Part shown: in pieces, positions 62,034 to 64,000 of the stretch | How the letters are laid out: each line of letters begins with the position of its first letter | Numbering within the stretch: position 1 is the stretch's first letter | Assembly: GCA_011390935.1 (NCBI GenBank) | Contig: JAABRL010000007.1 | Location: 1-64,000, forward strand | Direction: 5' to 3' | Source of the DNA: Gemmatimonas sp. | GTDB lineage: Bacteria; Gemmatimonadota; Gemmatimonadetes; Gemmatimonadales; Gemmatimonadaceae | Length of the DNA stretch: 64,000 nucleotides | Notes under the pieces: generated by a model | The model's database searches: none | Told to the model about the DNA's origin: nothing | The model's input: the letters and a program-made list of their open reading frames with translations, nothing else | Position numbers and translations under genes: made by a program

Positions 62034-63896
62034 ATGCACACCGCCGAAATGCGCGCGCGCGCGCCTCTGCGTGTCTACCCGCGGCTGCTGCGCTTCCTGC
62101 GCCCGCACACGTGGCGCATGGCGTTCACCGTGGTCACGAACATCGTGGCCGCGGTGCTCGATGTCTTCTCCTTCACGCTGCTCATTCCGTTTCTGAGTGC
62201 GCTGTTTGGCGAACCGCCGTTGGTGGACAAGCCCGGGCTCGTGAACGATCTGCTCGCGCTCACCGTGGGATGGTTCCTCGATCCAGCCGACCAGATGGGG
62301 TCACTGCTCAATGTGATCCTGTTCATTCTGGTGGTCATCGTCCTCAAGAACACGCTGGTGTGGCTGAGCGGACAGCTTGGCGCGCAACTGCAGGAATACG
62401 TGGTGCGCGATCTGCGCAACGCGCTGTACGCACATCTGCAACGCCTGCCGATGCCGTGGTTCACGAGCGCGAAGGTGGGGCAGGTGATCGCACGCGTGCT
62501 CACCGATACGCAGAACACCAAGGCCGTCATCACCGAACTGATCACGCGCTCGCTCATGAGTGGAGCGCAGGTGGTGTTCACCATCGTGGCGCTCGTCTCG
62601 ATGTCGTGGAAGCTCACCGTGGTGTCGCTGGTGGGGGCGCCGCTCATCACCGTGGCGCTGCTGCCGGTGCTGCGCAAGCTGCGCAAAGGCCACCGCCGCC
62701 TCGGCAACCAGCACGGCGAGCTCACCAGCATCGTGCAGGAAGCGGTGGCTGGGATTCGCCTCGTGAAGGCGTTTCGCGCCGAGCCGTATGAAACGGAACG
62801 ATTCACGACGGCCAACAACGCGCTGGCGCGCGGCAACGTGAAGGTGGGGCGGCTCGCGATGCTGTCGCAGCCCGTGACCGAAACGCTCGGCACGTTGGTG
62901 GCGGTCGTGGTGTTGTGGCTGGGCGCACGATTGGTGCTCGTGGACGGCACGATGCAAGCCTCCGAGCTGATCCCGTTCATGGTGCTGGTGATGCGCATGC
63001 TGCAGCCGCTCAAACAGCTGGCGCAGGTGCCCACGGTGGCGCAGCAATCGCTGGCCAGTGCGGAACGCGTGTTCGAAGTGATCGATGCCGAATCGGAGGT
63101 GGCGCGCGATCGGGGCACGCGCACCGCGTCGCACTTCGAACACGAGCTGGTCTTCGAGGGCGTGCACTTCGCCTATGAGGAAGGGGCGGAGGCGCTGCGC
63201 GATGTCTCGTTCCGCGCGCAACGGGGCGAGGTGATCGCGCTCGTGGGTCCGAGCGGCGCGGGCAAGACCACGCTCGTGGATCTCATTCCGCGGTTTGTGG
63301 AACCGTCGCGCGGTCGCATCACGATCGACGGGGTGGACATCACCGAGTTGCGGCTCGAGTCGTTGCGTGCGCTCACCGGCATCGTGAGTCAGGACACGGT
63401 GCTCTTCAACGACACCGTGCGCAACAACATCGCCTTCGGCGGACGTGCGTTCACCGACGCGCAGCTCGAGGCGGCGGCACGTGCCGCCAATGCGCACGAC
63501 TTCATCGCCGCGCTGCCGCAGGGGTACGATACCCCGTTGGGCGAGCGTGGCGCGCGCCTGTCGGGCGGACAGCGGCAGCGTCTCGCGATCGCGCGCGCTT
63601 TGCTGCTCGATCCGCCCATCCTCATCCTCGACGAGGCCACCTCGGCGCTCGATGTGGAGTCCGAGCGACTCGTGCAGGAGGCGATCGATCGACTGCTGGC
63701 TGGTCGTACGGTGTTCGTGATCGCGCATCGCCTGTCCACGATCCAGCACGCCGATCGCATTCTCGTACTGGAGCGCGGTGCCCTCGTGGAATCGGGGACG
63801 CACGCCGAGCTGCTCGCGCGAGGCGGCACGTACGCGCGCCTGCATGGCTTGCAGTTCGACGGCGCGCGAACGGCGGTTGCGGCGGAGATGGCGTGA
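62034..63896 (+). CDS. MsbA-type ABC exporter (permease fused to ATPase)
   Basis: This 620-residue half-transporter has an ABC membrane domain with six helices (about 40-330; the first is in the FTVVTNIVAAVLDVFSFTLLIPFLSAL region). An ATPase domain follows with Walker A GPSGAGKTT, Q-loop region VSQDTVLFNDTV, signature LSGGQRQR, Walker B LILDEATSALD and the switch His in FVIAHRLST. It works as a homodimer exporting lipids or lipid-linked products such as lipid A. The ATG at 62034 is 10 bp after porX. The next gene overlaps its stop (GTGA). Confidence 0.9.
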   Translation: MHTAEMRARAPLRVYPRLLRFLRPHTWRMAFTVVTNIVAAVLDVFSFTLLIPFLSALFGEPPLVDKPGLVNDLLALTVGWFLDPADQMGSLLNVILFILVVIVLKNTLVWLSGQLGAQLQEYVVRDLRNALYAHLQRLPMPWFTSAKVGQVIARVLTDTQNTKAVITELITRSLMSGAQVVFTIVALVSMSWKLTVVSLVGAPLITVALLPVLRKLRKGHRRLGNQHGELTSIVQEAVAGIRLVKAFRAEPYETERFTTANNALARGNVKVGRLAMLSQPVTETLGTLVAVVVLWLGARLVLVDGTMQASELIPFMVLVMRMLQPLKQLAQVPTVAQQSLASAERVFEVIDAESEVARDRGTRTASHFEHELVFEGVHFAYEEGAEALRDVSFRAQRGEVIALVGPSGAGKTTLVDLIPRFVEPSRGRITIDGVDITELRLESLRALTGIVSQDTVLFNDTVRNNIAFGGRAFTDAQLEAAARAANAHDFIAALPQGYDTPLGERGARLSGGQRQRLAIARALLLDPPILILDEATSALDVESERLVQEAIDRLLAGRTVFVIAHRLSTIQHADRILVLERGALVESGTHAELLARGGTYARLHGLQFDGARTAVAAEMA

Positions 63897-64000
63897 GCGA
63901 CGGTGCCAGCGCCCCGCATCGTGTGCTGGTACTGTCGGCCGGTCCCTGGAATGCCGCCGAGCGGCAGCTCGCGCTGGCTGCTCGTGCACTCATGAGCGAT
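63893..64000 (+). CDS. Partial gene coupled to the exporter, possibly a glycosyltransferase
   Basis: A frame begins at the GTG at 63893 (GTGA overlap with the exporter stop) and continues to the right edge with 36 codons. HRVLVLSAGPWNAAERQLALAARALM resembles the N-terminal strand and helix of a GT-B-type glycosyltransferase, which would fit a lipid exporter neighbour. Too little is present for a firm call. Confidence 0.5.
   Translation, partial: MSDGASAPHRVLVLSAGPWNAAERQLALAARALMSD

Overview
The window is 64 kb of GC-rich, gene-dense bacterial chromosome. I read about 58 protein-coding genes (two cut by the window edges), one PEP-CTERM gene remnant, no rRNA or tRNA genes, no CRISPR array and no phage. 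Features together suggest a diderm of the Gemmatimonadota type: a TamA/TamB-like pair, PEP-CTERM proteins, a PorX-like response regulator, a complete queuosine/ruv/def/fmt housekeeping block, frequent GTG/TTG starts and many 1-4 base ATGA/GTGA/TGATG gene overlaps. The phylum is my inference from gene content, not a proof.

Layout. 1-9.6 kb: a von Willebrand factor A protein (cut by the left edge), an MFS exporter, a membrane protein with ten CxxC pairs, a decayed PEP-CTERM gene, a YggT protein, three tandem copies of a 134-bp hairpin element, a short MutY whose stop codon lies in that element, a PrlF/YhaV toxin-antitoxin pair, a Mg-chelatase-type ATPase that is probably the partner of the VWA protein, and a small lipoprotein. 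9.6-9.95 kb: a gene-free stretch packed with hairpins. 9.95-16.8 kb: a glycolate oxidase cluster (glcD, glcE, glcF) with a YgfZ-like protein, a HAD-like protein lacking its nucleophile, a lone receiver protein, and a PEP-CTERM gene inserted in the opposite direction. 17-20 kb: a primary-type sigma factor with a clear promoter, aroB and a cobalamin adenosyltransferase. 20-27 kb: an Omp85/TamA-like protein and a giant TamB. 27-38.4 kb: signalling and miscellaneous genes (GAF/PAS protein, NlpC/P60 hydrolase, EamA transporter, HAD phosphatase), ending in an operon of hybrid kinase, REC-GGDEF-EAL protein and HDOD protein.

38.4-41.2 kb: feoA-feoB plus a small Cys-rich membrane protein behind a Fur-like palindrome. 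41.3-51.9 kb: a thirteen-gene minus-strand run, ruvB-queA-tgt-yajC-def-fmt-rsmB-PASTA-rpe-tlpA-like-(small ORF)-tsaD-lgt, mostly translationally coupled. 52.1-56.8 kb: an opposite-strand island with a DUF3299 protein, an ABC ATPase, an FtsX-like permease carrying a His/Asp-rich segment, and an M28 peptidase. This island separates ruvB from yebC-ruvC-ruvA (56.9-58.9 kb). 59-64 kb: a tandem 13-bp repeat, a DnaB/RecA-like protein with a degenerate P-loop, a PorX homologue, an MsbA-type ABC exporter, and the start of a gene cut by the right edge.

The most unusual items are the dispersed long-hairpin element with compensatory arm changes, the metal-transport-like DUF3299/ABC/FtsX operon, the ten-CxxC membrane protein, the PorX homologue, and the structured intergenic DNA at 9.6-9.9 kb and 58.99-59.1 kb.
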